From assembly GCA_944470555.2 (NCBI GenBank), contig OX104132.1, forward strand, positions 538,931 to 602,930: 64,000 nucleotides of DNA, written 5' to 3'. The DNA is from Heterobilharzia americana. Taxonomy: Eukaryota > Platyhelminthes > Trematoda > Strigeidida > Schistosomatidae. Position 1 is the first letter of the stretch. Each line of letters starts with the position of its first letter. Position numbers and translations under genes: made by a program. A model generated the notes under the pieces. It saw nothing but the letters and a program-made list of their open reading frames with translations, was not told the origin of the DNA and ran no database searches. Of this stretch, positions 1-12,159 are shown in pieces.

Positions 1-2433
1 AGCTTCAGCACATGGAATCAAAACACCGATTGTAAGAGAAAGGAAAATACACTCAGAAAGTCAAAGTAAGGATAGAGGAAACAGAAACTGCGGTGATGTC
101 AGTAACGAGACAGTTCCTCCAAAAATGATGCAGCTAGTGAGGGAAACAGAAAATCTGGTTATTTTGGAGGGAGGAAAGGTTACTTTGTGAGCATGGCAGT
201 AACAGTGAAAGAGGACTGAGGTCAAGGCGGCAGGTAATGTTAGACTGACGCCAGGTAATTTGCTCTGGCCATATCCGGAACACTACTGGATGAGACCGAT
301 TCATGTTGGGCTGAGCAGGCATCCAAACATATGTTGAAGTCATCGACAAGTGAACTAGTGGCTAGCTCAGCACCCAGTGTGTTGCAGCGGTTACAAATTC
401 GAGGACACAAAAGTACGAAGCGCACGACCTGTAGCAATTTAGTGGGGAATTCGATTAAGGATCTAACAGAAGCTACTGTCGTGACCACCGGATAAGGATA
501 TGCGGTTTCAGTGGATTGGATCGCTCAGAAAGTTGCATACTCTGACCAAGCCATGACGTACCCTATGAGGAATGAGTTTGTAATACTCTTAATCCTTTAG
601 TCTATTCTAGCGCGGTTTTAGATGCTTCCTGACATATTTTTACCTCGTCTCTAAACTTTCTGTTGGAGGTTCGCATCCCTATCTCAATGTGAAGGTGACA
701 TTATGTTTTGAGCCTCTGAATGAGGCCGTGCACAGGCCTGTGCGCAGCACAACTTCCTCAGAGTAGCGCATACTGAGAAAGCTCATACTTTCCAGGATAC
801 CATTCGCAAACAGTAGTACCATGAAATGGTGTTTAAGCTGAGCAATCCCGGCCGACTTTTGTGCTGAATGATTTTCCGTTCGGACACCCACCCACACAAG
901 ATGACTGCCCTTAATCAATACCAGACCGTTCACTTTTCCATACAAAAACGCTGTAGGATGGCTTAGCCAGGTTTAGCTAAGTTACTTGGACAGAAACCTC
1001 CAGGTGTTAGCATGCTGTTCCCTCACAGACAACCCACTGGGCTAAAGGTGTTAGCCCATCAGATGGCCATGGCATTACAACTACAACCCCTCAAGACTCA
1101 TAGATTTCGCTGCAGCTCCCTCGTTGGGGACTTCAGTTTTGCCTGTTAGAACCTGGAAATTTTGATAGTTAGCAGTAAAAATGAATACATTTCGACGGGA
1201 GATTATTAAATGGGCTGGAAAATGGTCTAATTGTGCCCGGATTTTGCATCGCACTGCGCTTTCAAATAGTGACTGCGGTCGGAACAAAAAGTATTTCTTA
1301 ACTGAATCTACTCACAGCCAAGTTGTATCAGCCCTTAACCTAGTTTAACTTGTACAGCAATCCTGAGACAAAGTGAAACATGTACCTACGTTCTTTCTTT
1401 TTATAATAAGTGCTGATTTTACTCTTCTCGGCTGCTGCACCTTTGTGTTGAATCACCTTGCCTCTACTTAAGTGATAATCTGCTGTGGAGTTTCCACACC
1501 CATTTCTTATTTATGTAAAGGAGCCAAGGAGCTGTTGTCTACACCTCGAAACCTTCTGGTAACTGTTTGTGCACACAAATGATGATGGATAAAAAGCTGA
1601 ATGTGGTCACCAAGTTGCCGACAAGGGTAGTTTAGGTCACATTCTTGCTCCTTGTCATCGCCTATTAGCTCTGGCCGGTTTTCGGTTCAATGAGGAATTC
1701 CTATTCAGTAGGCACTGGTTAGAATAATGTCAAGTATCTTTCGAAGCCTCGAGATTTCCAAGGTGAAACAATTTGCACAGTTCGTTTTGGAAGTTCCGCC
1801 TGTGTTCTAGTGAATAAGGTTCCTTTTCTGCGGTGTTTCCCGGTAGAAAGCTCGAAAGCCTTTTAGGAATTGTCCTTGTGCGAACTTCAAGGACGTAGGG
1901 GCCAATCACTAATTATTCCTACCTGTAATATACCTACGAATATGAGACTAAGGAAGAACACAATAGCGTAGTTGGATGGAATAGTACATTTGCGAGGTCA
2001 TCCCAAGTAACCGATGCGTTCCGACTGACTAGCTGGAGGGTCGATTACGAGCAGTACAACGTAACATAACAACGTGCTGAATGGCGCGGATGCTTGACCG
2101 TATGCACTCAGCTTAGCGGGTCCAGTCAAACTACGTAGGCCAGCGTGAATTCATACCTATGAAAATGGTGTGTGCCTTTATAGTCAGAAATTGAATCTCG
2201 TTGAACCCCAGGCTATTGATGGAGAAGTGTGTAACGCGAAAGATCACTCCCACCCCCTAGCGGGTTACGTGGTAAAACAATTGGTACCGATAAAACTGAA
2301 ATGTAGCAGAATTTTTGTATTCCCAGAACATAAAAAGTGGTTCCCCGAAAAATTTGAATCAAAAAATCTTTGGCACACTTAAACCCACACTAATTGGTTG
2401 AGTATGTCTTTAGATGCTCCAGGAACCTGACGG
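1..2433. other. no recognised gene; possible retroelement flank or LTR
   Basis: Both strands were read and no convincing exon was found; short open frames have no recognisable motifs. On the minus strand the part from about 2433 down to about 1880 directly follows the gypsy integrase stop, so it may hold the 3' LTR, but I could not define LTR ends. A perfect 7-bp-arm palindrome (CGGTCAG-AC-CTGACCG) lies at 2431-2446. The stretch 2149-2190 resembles the 3' end of the dispersed repeat at 4389-4735. Confidence 0.3.
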
Positions 2434-2943
2434 TCAGACCTGACCGTACATTTGTTGTGCCGGTGGTTGCTGTATCTGTGCACTATCAGGCACCTCATGA
2501 AGAATTTCGATAATAGGGCTATCCGTCGGTCGGTTGTAGCTAGTTGAAACGTCACTTATGATGGGGCGGCCTTCGAAACAAGCTAGTTTCAAACGGTCGA
2601 TACTGATAGCACCTTCGCGTCCGTCTCGCTCAATTATGTAGAATTTCTCGTGTCGCTCGATCACTTTGAATGGCCCGTCTAAGGGTGGTTCAAGTGGTCG
2701 CCGAACGCCGTCGTGGCGAACAAACATGTGTGATGTCTTTTGTAAACTGGGGTGAACGAAAACAGTCGTTTGAGGTCTAACCGGAGAAGACCTAACTGAA
2801 CGCATTGCGTTTGTAAGCCTAGTCACGTACGATGCCCTGTTTGAAAGATGTTTGAAAGTTGAAGAAGAAACAAACATACCTGGTAGGCGAAGAGTGGTCC
2901 CATAGACGAGTTCCTCAGAGGTGCATCCAGCACCAACTATCAA
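2434..2943 (-). pseudogene. gypsy integrase C-terminal domain
   Basis: An open frame of 169 codons starting near SEELVYGTTLRLPG, the conserved motif after the integrase core. It continues with FVHPSLQKTSHMFVRHDGVRR, a PLDGPFKVIER segment and ISIDRLKLA, which is the typical GPY/F-like end of gypsy integrases. It is the longest intact piece of this element and ends at a stop at 2434. Confidence 0.8.
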
Positions 2944-2984
2944 GGCGTTACGACTACCTAGTGGGACTAGAGGCAGAGCCTAGG

Positions 2985-3365
2985 TACACTAAGGTATGTT
3001 TGCAGTTCAAAGGGAAGCTTTCAGCTGTCGATGGAAACGCTCTACTATGCCACTTGCTTGTTGATGGTAGGCTGTCGTTCGGAACCGGAGTGCAACCCAC
3101 AACTGTAGTTAGAGCGTGGAATAATCCACGCTCGAATTGATGCTCACTGTCGGGTGCGACGTAAGATGGACATCCGAAGTTCGCAATCCATCTTTCGACG
3201 AAAACATGAGCAACTGTTTCAGCAGTAATATCCTTAATAGGTACTGCTTACGGCCATCGTATGAAACGATCAGCACAAGTGAGAAGGCAGGTGCGTCTAT
3301 TAGATTCTGGTAGGGGTCCTACAGTATCTATATGCACGTGGTCGAAACTCATATCTGGGGCTAGA
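2985..3365 (-). pseudogene. gypsy integrase catalytic core, interrupted
   Basis: Minus-strand pieces read FDHVHIDTVGPLPES (first catalytic Asp), VPIKDITAETVAHVFVERW and NFGCPSYVAPDSEHQFE (second Asp). The catalytic Glu survives in IVERFHRQLKAS but in a different frame. An in-frame stop follows FIRWP. The residues are recognisable but no continuous protein exists. Confidence 0.8.
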
Positions 3366-3626
3366 AAATACAAATGACCGTTAGGATGTCAATAATAATG
3401 ACATAATAGAGCTGTTGCATTTAAGAAGTGATATGGTGCGTAGGTGCCAACCACTTCAACTGACAGAGAACCAGTGAATCAGATTCACCACCTTTTCTAA
3501 ATAAATGATCATACGAAAACCCATTAAGAAACTAATTCTAAGTCTACAAACTAATCTACAGGAATAAGCACCCTTGACAGCATGTGATGAAACTCACGAC
3601 ATTCAAGTATCATTTTGAACATGCTG
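3366..3626. repeat. 261-bp repeat inserted in the gypsy integrase (copy 1)
   Basis: Identical to 13799-14059 except for one base (GGATGTC against GGAAGTC). It separates the H2C2 domain from the integrase core. It has no coding capacity, no clear terminal inverted repeat and no obvious poly-A. Confidence 0.85.
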
Positions 3627-3916
3627 CCTAAAGTGCTCTCAGTGTGTTGCGTGACTCTGCACTTTTGACAAGCTAAGCACGACTGAGCCCACTTCCTAAT
3701 GTCTTCGTTCATCCCACGCCAGCAGAAACGTTGTGCGATAAGCCTAGTGGTGGCTCGTATACCTGGATGAGAGAGTTTGTGCAACGTATTGAAGACGTTG
3801 CGTCGACAGCTCTTCGGAACTACTGGGCGTGGTTGACTAGCACAGATATCGCACAAAATTGTATCACTGACTAATCCAACTAAACAAAGTCGCAGCTTGA
3901 GAGTTGTGGACGACAT
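3627..3916 (-). pseudogene. gypsy integrase H2C2 zinc-binding domain
   Basis: Reads RPVVPKSCRRNVFNTLHKLSHPG, then a WRGMNEDIRKWAQSCLACQK segment. The zinc ligands are all visible: H of TLHKLSH, the second H of that block, and the pair of cysteines in CLAC. The frame stays open into the inserted repeat, so the last 20 or so codons before its stop belong to the insertion, not to the integrase. Confidence 0.8.
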
Positions 3917-3959
3917 CTCATGATGCAGCTCAAGGTCTTCCTTTTGACGCCGGGCCAGT

Positions 3960-4382
3960 TCAACGAGATCAACGCCCCTGATATGACTTATCGAAGTTAT
4001 TCGTGATAGTGCGTCGGGTGTGGAGTTATTTTCTCCAGAAATGTGGCGGATGTCTGATATGGACTGGGAAATGTAAACCAGATGTCGCGACTCACGCAGG
4101 GAGTATTAGTCAGATGCCGAGCTGAGAGAAAACGTTAACAGCTTGTGGTCTGTGAAAATAATGAAATCACGACTCTACACCGAATGTCGAAAGCGGCGTA
4201 CAGAACAGTACATAGCTAGGAGTTCCCTAACAGGTGTGCTGCATCTTGCTTCCAAGTCTTGCAGCCGCCCCGAGAAAAAGGCTAACGGTAGCCACTGGTT
4301 GTCAGCCAATTGTTGCAAAACTGCTCCAATTGATGAGTCATATCCATCAACAGCAGGACGCATAACACTCAATTCCTCATAA
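3960..4382 (-). pseudogene. gypsy RNase H and connection fragment
   Basis: Contains VDGYDSSIGAVLQQL, then PLAFFSGRL and RELLAMYCSVRRFRH, the typical RNase H start in gypsy elements (usual VDASDxxIGAVLxQ). Further on the frame reads IRHISGENNSTPDALSRI, the conserved end of the connection domain. The first conserved Asp is kept. Frame breaks near 4100-4140 interrupt the domain. Confidence 0.8.
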
Positions 4383-4388
4383 ACTATT

Positions 4389-4735
4389 CATCATTATCTC
4401 AAGCAAAAAGTAAAGACTGTTACAATGGGAGTATTAGCTCCAAGCTTTATTTTTCTCCAGGTAATACATGTAGTGTCCGGATACAAACCTGACTTTTTGT
4501 TGGTGTGAAGACAATACTTTCATCTGTTCGACTCGTAAATTTTCTGCATACTTATTCTGCTGGGACGTTTCATTATACGAGAATGCAGCACTTATATCTT
4601 ATAGTGACAACGGGTGGGGATTCAGATTACCTTCCACAGAGATGAGTGTAATTTGTACATAAACTTATTCATACCTGTAAAAATGGTGTGTGCCTGTATA
4701 TTCAGCAACAAATATTATTGTTATTATTATCATAC
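4389..4735. repeat. dispersed repeat of about 345 bp with TAA-rich tail (copy 1)
   Basis: Aligns over its full length with 26665-26998 and 39948-40281, roughly 90% identical by eye. It begins CATCATTATCTCAAGC and ends TATTCAGCAACAAATATTATT, running into an ATT/TAA microsatellite, as is common at the 3' end of RTE-type LINEs and their SINEs. It carries no recognisable open frame. Confidence 0.75.
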
Positions 4736-5057
4736 GCACTATACCGCGAGCTTGCAGGGTCTTACAGTGTACACTATGGCTTGCTGAGTTGGCGATGGCC
4801 GTCTTGCTACCTCAGTGGCAATGAAACCCACTAAAATGTTGGTCAGCGTCACCTGGTTAAGTAGTTCGCTAGTTACTGGCCGGTCCTAAGCCCGGGTAAA
4901 GAGGGGAGGTTGGGCATAGGGCCAGCAACCCTACCCCGTAAAACAAACCTAACCGTTAAAGAAACTTCAAAGCACAAACAAAATATAAAAAATAATAGCA
5001 AGATTATTCTTCTCTGGAATCAGGGAGGCGAAATGTCGCCGGTTGGTGAAAGCCCTC

Positions 5058-5865
5058 GGGAAGCTAATTGGCTGATGTGTCTTCTCTCGATGAAAGCGAA
5101 AGTAAACGTGGGGATGTGGAATGTCCGCATCATGTTTGCACCCAGCAAGGCAGCCCAGATTGCAAAAGAGATGAAGAGGCATCGCATTGAAGTGCTTGGA
5201 ATTTGTGGGAGTAGATGGAATGGAAGTGGACTCTCCAAAATATATACAACTGGAGAATCAATAATCTTCTCCGGACACCCAGACGACAACCGCGAGCACA
5301 GCACACTGAGTTTTGGAGTGGCTATCGCGATGTCCTCAAGAGCGGCGAAGGCTCTCATGTAGCGGGGATCAATCTCCTCCAGGATCATAACAGCGAGGTT
5401 CAACTCAAAAGGGAGGAAAATCACAAACATACAATACTACGCTATGCACCTACAAATAATGCACTTGAAGAGAAGAGGGAGGAATTCTACAGACAACTGC
5501 AATCAACACTGGGCAAGACCTTAGTTGGCGATATCAAAATTCTAACGGATGGGGTGTCATGAATGCGGAACTGGGAGCAGACAACATAGGAAGAGAACTA
5601 ACCATGGGCCGAGAAGTGCTAGGTGAAATCAGCGAGAATGGAGAATTGTTTGCAGAATTCTGTGCATTCAACGATTCGGTGATTGTAGTCAGGCACTGTG
5701 TTCAAGCACAAGGATATCCATAAAGCGACATGGACTTCACCAGATGGACACACTAAAAATCAGATCGACTTCATCTCAATCTGAAGAAAGTGGAGACGCA
5801 GCCTACTTGACACACGGTCAAGGAGAGGAGCAGATGTAGGTTCAGACCACTATCTAGTGCAAGAA
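5058..5865 (+). pseudogene. RTE APE endonuclease domain, broken
   Basis: Reads KVNVGMWNVRIMF (conserved Asn), then KRHRIEVLGICGSRWNGSG. The usual motif here is CESRW or SETRW, so the catalytic Glu has become Gly. The frame breaks near 5360, continues as RYAPTNNALEEKREEFYRQL in another frame, and the end of the domain keeps GADVGSDHYLV with the catalytic Asp and His. The strand between these is eroded, including the GDFN block. Confidence 0.8.
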
Positions 5866-6750
5866 ACCCTCCAAATCAAGTTGAAAGCCTTCAAGGAAGC
5901 TGGTGATAGACCACAGTTCAAGTACAACACTCGGAAACTGAAGGATGAAACTAGCAAGGAAATCTTCACGGCAGCCATCAAGACAGAATGGGAGATATCG
6001 AGGAACATCCTCGAAGAAACCTGTGTGGAAGAACACTGGAAGTGTTTGAAAGAGATGTGGAAAGAAACCTGCACAGCCTTATTAGGAAGGGAGAAGAAAG
6101 AAGATAAGGAATGGATCTCGATGGATGCATGGAAGCTGATAGAGGAGAGGGGGATGGTGAAGCAGAAGATAAACCAGTGCGAGGATGCTCAACGACAAGA
6201 CGAACTGAGTACAATGTATAGAACACTACACCGGACAAAGAAGTGAAGAAGAGTGAGCGCAAAGACAAAAGACACCTCTACGAAACACTGGCAAGTGAAG
6301 CAGAAGAGGCTGCAGGTAAGAGAGACATGACAACATTGTATCAAATAACCATGTTGCTATCTGGGAAGAAATCAACGCAGGCGAAACCAAAAAAGATGAT
6401 GACGGAAATTTAATCACGAAAGAAGAGAAACAAAGGAACCAATGGGCCGACCACCCCAAGAAGCTCTTGAATCGACCGCCACCTGCACTTCGTCCAGAAA
6501 TACCACCAGCAGCCACAGAACTACCAATGAACACATATCCTCCAACGAAAGTCGAAGTCGTGAGCGCCATAAAGCTACTGAAATGCGGGAAAGCAGCAGG
6601 ACCAGATGGAATCCCGCAAGAAGCACCGAGAACAGACACAGGGACAACAGCAGACATGCTCACACCACTATCGCAGAAATGGTGGGAGGAAGAGAAGGTA
6701 CTTGGCGACTGGAAGGAGGGTTACCTTGTCAAACTCCCGAAGAAGTGAGA
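5857..6750 (+). pseudogene. RTE linker and RT N-terminal part
   Basis: An open frame of 129 codons (5857-6246), rich in Lys and Glu, covers the linker between endonuclease and RT, with KEWISMDAWKLIEER. After frame breaks, 6467-6748 reads LLNRPPPALRPEIPP and then KLLKCGKAAGPDGIPQEA, the conserved start of the RT fingers, followed by WKEGYLVKLPKK. Confidence 0.8.
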
Positions 6751-6889
6751 CCTCAGTGCTTGCAAGAACTGGCGCGGAATCACTCTCCAGTTTACCCCAA
6801 GCAAAATATTATGCCGCATCATCCTGGAGAGCCTAAAGGACACTCTGGATCCAAAACTAAGACCGGAACAGGCTGGTTTCAGAAAGTAC

Positions 6890-7440
6890 AAATCATGTGT
6901 GGATTAAATTCTAACGCTCCGCATCATCATGGAATAGAGTATCGATTGGCAGTCAGTTCTCTACCTCAATATCCGGATTTTCAACACCATCGTCATATCA
7001 GTGCTTCTGTATGGTTCAGAGACTTGGCGAGTTACGAAAAGCATTGCCAACAGACTACAAATATTCCTCAACAACTGCCTACGCCGGCTCCTTACTAAAG
7101 ACCAGTTGGCCAGAAAGAATAACTAATAAGGAACTCTGGCTGGCAACGAATCAACCAGGAGCCTTTGGCTGAACAAATATGCAGAAGGAAGTGAAGATGG
7201 ATTGGGCATACACTGAGATGGTCGACTGGGGACATCACGCATCAGACCAGGTCTTCGAGTGGAACCCAGATGGGAAGGCACGAGTTAGGTGTCGGAGGCG
7301 AGGATGACATGGAGGAGATCGTGCGAGGAGGAAATGAGAGCTCATGGGCTGTCTTGGAACCAGGTTCAAAAGTTTGCAGAGAACAGAGTGAACTGGAGAC
7401 GTGCTACTGCATCCCTATGTTCCATTAGGAACCTAAGGGA
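6890..7440 (+). pseudogene. RTE RT remnant and C-terminal region
   Basis: After FRKYKSCVD (about 6885) and a stop, the frame reads RIFNTIVISVLLYGSETWRV and then FLNNCLRRLL. Downstream in other frames are NKELWLATN and the WIGHT-like segment before the 3' end. Compared with complete RTE copies, about 120 codons including the RT active site are missing between SVLYLN and RIFNT. Confidence 0.75.
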
Positions 7441-7474
7441 CAAATAATATAATGATAATAATATTATTATTTGT

Positions 7475-10400
7475 TCTGCTACATGGATATCAAGAGCAAT
7501 AACTGATACCCGTTGCATAAGAGGCAGCTCTCATGCTCCATTGGTCATAAACATTATTGACGCTATCACACAGTGCGAAATCCACTCAGTAACCGTGTAC
7601 ATTTTCGTGCAGTAGACAATGTGTTGCACTCATAGTATGAAGGCTGATGACACTATCTGACTGTCAATCTTTTAAAAATGAACGCAAGGCCCCACCAATC
7701 TGAAATCAATTGACATGGAGCTAATCTTACCAGATAATATATAAGGAAAAGCTTGACTGATCAAGTGGAGCTGGGCCTTGAGAGATTCAGTGCCAAGCGA
7801 TGGATCTCGGACTCACATATGGTCACAAACTGAGTGTGATTCATAGTGTGGTATATAAATACCTGAACGGAGTTGGTTTACAATGTATTTAACCGGTTAG
7901 GTAATGTCTTAAAAAGTCTGTTAAGAATGGGTCTATTCAAGATGATAGTTTGCTTGTTGTGAAAATATTCCATTAAACTCAGTAATACACAGTAGTTGGC
8001 AAGCAGTAATATCCTACAAGCATATAGTTCCCTCAACTTTAAATCTCCAGTTGGATCTTGATTCTGGTACACTAGCATGGTGAAATCACGAGCTTCCAAT
8101 CCCAACTTATCTACCCATATAATGACATTGGCATTGATACAACAGAATCATACAGTAAAGTATGGTTCGGTGAACGATGGATGTACTCCTGAACAATAGC
8201 CTACAGATCTTCCCAATGATGGTTGTATGGTCACTCAAAATTCAAGAGAGTGGTTTGACTATTGGCCAACTATCAAGTCAAATTTATAGAAGAGCTACAA
8301 TTTCATGCATCAACCAGTATCTTATTTACAAGAGTGACCACTTTATTTTCCTAAAAATTTCAACGTTGTTCTATAAGTTGCAACAGTTGTTGTGGTTTTT
8401 CGAGGGATCTAAGCAGTAACACCGATATAAGCTAGATCACAACAAATGGGACCTGATGGCTGCAGTTCAGTTAAACAGCAACCGGTAAATGCGGTTAACT
8501 TAACCGGAAATAACCGCCTCCGATCGGAGTCTATCCTTCTGAAAATGTACTACAGAGAAAAGCAAACAGAAAGAAACAATGGTTAATAAGCTTGTGCAGA
8601 AAGAAAACCTGTTATCAACTACTCTTGCAAAGATAACAGAGCGAGTATTTTTCAAGACTACATCTTAATCTACTGACAAATTTATAAGTACCATGTGACG
8701 TAACTTGAAAGATTTTCTGACTCTAACGCCTTGCACTACCACTAAGCTGTTCGATCTGTCTTAGAATTCATCTTACCCCTCATTACAGTCATTTTGTCAT
8801 GTTTTAGGTAAATGGCCTCACGTTAGTAACGCTTCTCCACGTAACTGTCTTGGTCCTGCATTTCCCTGCAAAACATTGACTGGGACCACCATACATCAAA
8901 CCGCAGACTCATATTCTAGTGCACCCACATGCAAATAAATGAGGGGTTACAACGCAATGGAAGAAAGGAAGATTGAGTTGTTGCAACTTTTTCCACAGTA
9001 ATCTCTCAGAAGAAGTCCCACTAATCTTATAAACTGTTGTCCAGCTGCGGTCAACTATTTTTTTCTTATCTCATAATAATATGGGCTGGTTACATGTAAG
9101 ATCCAATTTTCTACAGTTCGTTAGTTGGACAGGTAATTTAACACATTTAATGCCTTACTCATCCACTTTCTAGTTTCGAATAAGAGAATGGGTTGTTGTG
9201 AATTATTGATATATTTTTTGTTACTAAATGTAGGTAAATTCTTTGAGTTTTCTGAAGCATCAGCTCACGTTGTTTGTTAGCTTTCCTTTCAGTTTCTACT
9301 GTTGGATGTTTGGACTATCACTGGTAAACTAACTCACAGTCTCTTACTCGCCATTCTGGCAGAAGCACACGCGCGGATTACTACGTGAATAGCTTTCCAA
9401 AACGACTGGCGATTGGTCAGACAATTATGTTGACTCTTTATTGACAAGAAAACAAAGTTTGGTAAATTCTTTCAAAACACCTCAAACATATACCATTTAT
9501 GGTAATTTGGTTGGTTGTGGCTAGCAAATTAGAAGAACTAGTACAGGTGGATTTGGAAGTATAATACATTTACAAATGTCACTATAGTGTTAATCACGTC
9601 AGCAATGTATCGAAATGAAGTTCAGTCAAAACAATTGTAAATGTACTCAGTACTGAATACAGAACTTCTACTGTTGGTCGATAAAATATGAGTAGTTGAC
9701 TCAAGTGTGCGACTTAAACGCCGGTAATCAGATACCCGCCACGCTAACTTACACCAAACCAATGACGCTACGCGGACTTGGTTATGATGCATTCAAAACA
9801 TTATTCACTCAATTGTCACTTGTGATTTTATGGTTATCTCGCCTTCTCCTTATACAGTATTGACGTTTTCCGATCGTCTTTTTTTTGTTCAACGAAATTA
9901 CATTCCATATACTTCCTAATTCTTCGATGCACACTTCCCGCATCTTTTCTCTTTCAGATTCTCAAAATGGATAAGTGGATTCTCACCGCACAATTTATGC
10001 ATACTCTTCTACTCACTGCTCTCCTCACCAACGATGTACCTATTGGCTAGATGAAAACCCCCCACAAACTGGTACTCACACTAGCTATACATACAAAGAT
10101 TTCATGATGTTGTGAATTTCATTAAAATACGTGACAAATGAGTGGAGAATCGACAATGATGACAGTGCTACATATCACAACTTGTCAAGCATCATACAAT
10201 CAGAACCATATGCTAGCTAATAAGCTCAACAGTTACCAATCAGATAGACTCCATATGCAGTCAACGGTGCTTGATTCCAAGTCTCAGGACTAGAAGGAAA
10301 CAGCTATCTGATGATACATGATTTTGTAGTTGTCAATCAGCCATAAGAACCGGCCAATCAAATGAAAGGAAGTAGGCAGTCAACGAGAGAGTTGGAAAAC

Positions 10401-11340
10401 CTCTTCAGATAATCGCTTCAGGCCATAAAATTGCTTACTTTATGGAAAGAAATTATGAAAACAATCGTAGGTTATTAACTTTCAGTCACAAATTGGGTCA
10501 GTACAGTTTGTTTACATATTTCTAGTGAACAGGCATAAACAGAGATAATGATCATATAGCGTAATCCAATAGAAAGCCCGTCCGAGTCAATATGCCAAGA
10601 ATACCAGTAGAAAAAGAATGTCTTTTTTATTCTCGTTAGGGAAAACCACAACTCGAAATTTAATACTGAGAACAAATATGGGATGGAAATACAGATGACT
10701 CGAAAAAAGCATACACAGAAGTGTCCTATGAATGAAAGTAATGAATATACAGCCACACCGAAAACGCTGAAATAATTTCCATACGAGTGTGTCATCTACG
10801 CGAAGTCCCTCCGAAACCTACATTATGCAAAACAAAAACGGAAAAAGAATACAATAAATACAGGTTTGAAGAGTTATGCAATTAAGTGAATCTAACTAAG
10901 GTCATTAAACCAACTAATACATTTAAGTTGATTCCTTTCTTACCCGTTCTCCTCTACCCTATGACATATTCCCATCTTTCCACATTTTATCTTCAGTTTT
11001 ATACTACTTAGTGTTTTTAAGTAGTATAGTTTATGTTCCCTTAAAGTGTTGCTTCATCTACAGTCTTTGCTGTCTATTCTGTTCAATTGTATCTTGTCCA
11101 CCACTTTACCTTCATAGATATCAGTATCTTTTATAGTTCATGATGGTCTTGTAATTTCCTTCTTCGCTCTCTGGTGTTCTATTTTACACTGAACATTTGT
11201 TTATCTTAAGTCTTCACCTCATCGTGAGAGGTAACACGCGTATTTTACATTCCCTTCTGGTCGGTTGGACATTCACGGTCTTAATGCACTATTTGCAAGT
11301 GCTTTGAAAACGACAAACACTCAGATACCTCACGATTCGA
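7475..11340. other. no gene recognised
   Basis: AT-rich sequence read on both strands without a convincing exon. The longest frames (8177-8419 plus, 10475-10795 minus) have no recognised motif and biased, low-complexity composition. A small cluster of hairpins lies at 8491-8529. The 3' end of the SARAF-like transcript may reach into the last part. Confidence 0.4.
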
Positions 11341-11488
11341 GGTTTGCATTTTATTACTCAATACTGTTTATTAATATGGAATCGTATTTCAGACAAATCC
11401 TGGTTTATTGTTGAGAAGTCGCTTACTCGCCTTAGTTCCAAATTTCTTGAAAAGAAATTCAAAATTTGTAAGTGGTGAAAACTCTCAT

Positions 11489-11494
11489 TTTATT
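11489..11494 (-). promoter_or_regulatory. possible AATAAA polyadenylation signal for the SARAF-like gene
   Basis: AATAAA on the minus strand 15 bases after the stop codon. A second AATAAA is at 11350-11355. Either could end the transcript; neither is proven. Confidence 0.35.
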
Positions 11495-11509
11495 GATATG
11501 ACAGATTAA

Positions 11510-11889
11510 TTAAAAGGTCTGTGTAAAATTACCCGATGACAGATGTGTTTCAGGTGATGGAGTACGTGAACGATGATAATGCGTAGACGACTCATACCGT
11601 GGATCAGTGTAAACATTTCCATTACGAACATAGGATTCCTCAGTACAAACTCGAGTAGGTCGAGAGCATCCAGCACTGTTACTTGATCTAGACCCCATAA
11701 AGTAGCCACCTAAAAATCCTGCACCAGCAGAAATACCATTGTATAACCATGAGTGGGAAGTTTGGTCCTCTGCTTTACGCCAGTGTGAATGAGATGAACC
11801 TCTGGAGGTGTTTATCAGATGTGATGACCAACCATATTCCGGAGGTGCAGACGGAGGTGAACGGCGTCTAGTGAAGTAATCTTCATCAT
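11510..11889 (-). CDS. SARAF: SARAF-like terminal exon: cytosolic tail
   Basis: Long open stretch of 125 codons and a TAA stop behind a very good pyrimidine tract and acceptor (TTTCTCTGTCCATTAG). It reads DDEDYFTRRRSPPSAPPEYGW, then a Ser/Gly-rich part with GAGFLGGYFMGSRSSNSAG and ends SSGNFTQTF. This parallels the vertebrate SARAF tail, which has SPPPYSEYPPF near the membrane and a GTGGILGYLFGSNRA patch further on. The exon needs one base from upstream to complete its first codon. Proline, serine and arginine are frequent, and the tail is expected in the cytosol. Confidence 0.85.
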
Positions 11890-11946
11890 CTAATGGACAG
11901 AGAAATAGAGAGAAATCGGTTGATTCAGCGGTAAATTATAGGTAAC

Positions 11947-11947
<1 letters not shown>

Positions 11948-11979
<32 letters not shown>
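11948..11979. repeat. (ATC)n microsatellite
   Basis: About ten ATC units; this is the 3' tail of the LINE on the minus strand. Confidence 0.95.
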
Positions 11980-12159
11980 TATCAACATAGGACCAGGCAT
12001 TACTGCGTAACGGTCCGAGTTGCCACAACTCATATCAGCACATCAAGTAAAAGGTAGTGAGGTGAAGGATGAAGATAAGTGAATGCAGTCAAAGGAAATA
12101 TAAAGTACGAGAAGAAAGGAAAGAGGAGTGACAAAATAGTGAGATTCGGTATAGCGTTG

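Larger units (their letters stand above)
2434..4385 (-). mobile_element. decayed Ty3/gypsy LTR retrotransposon, 3' half of pol
   Basis: Reading the minus strand from 4385 downwards gives, in order, an RNase H segment, the connection region with DALSR, an H2C2 zinc domain, the integrase catalytic core and the integrase C-terminus. This is the gypsy order of pol. Frameshifts and stops separate the pieces, and a 261-bp foreign repeat (3366-3626) splits the zinc domain from the core. Gag, protease and RT are missing: at 4389 an unrelated repeat begins. The closest known relatives by motif are the gypsy-like elements of schistosomes; I do not assign a named family. Confidence 0.85.
4740..7470 (+). 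mobile_element. RTE-like non-LTR retrotransposon, internally deleted
   Basis: A 5' leader (4740-4960, with GGTAAAGAGGGGAGGTTGGG) is followed by an APE endonuclease, an endonuclease-RT linker, the start of the RT domain and the C-terminal region, all on the plus strand. The RT palm is deleted: SIDWQSVLYLN at about 6950 is followed at once by RIFNTIVISVLLYGSETW, so the catalytic YADD block is gone. The copy ends in a short TAATAAT-rich tail near 7440-7470. Several frameshifts and stops are present. It is a dead copy. Confidence 0.85.

Noticed and set aside
10475..10795. 106-codon minus-strand frame with hydrophobic runs
   Set aside because: Phe/Ile/Ser-rich translation typical of AT-rich non-coding DNA; no motif, no splice context.
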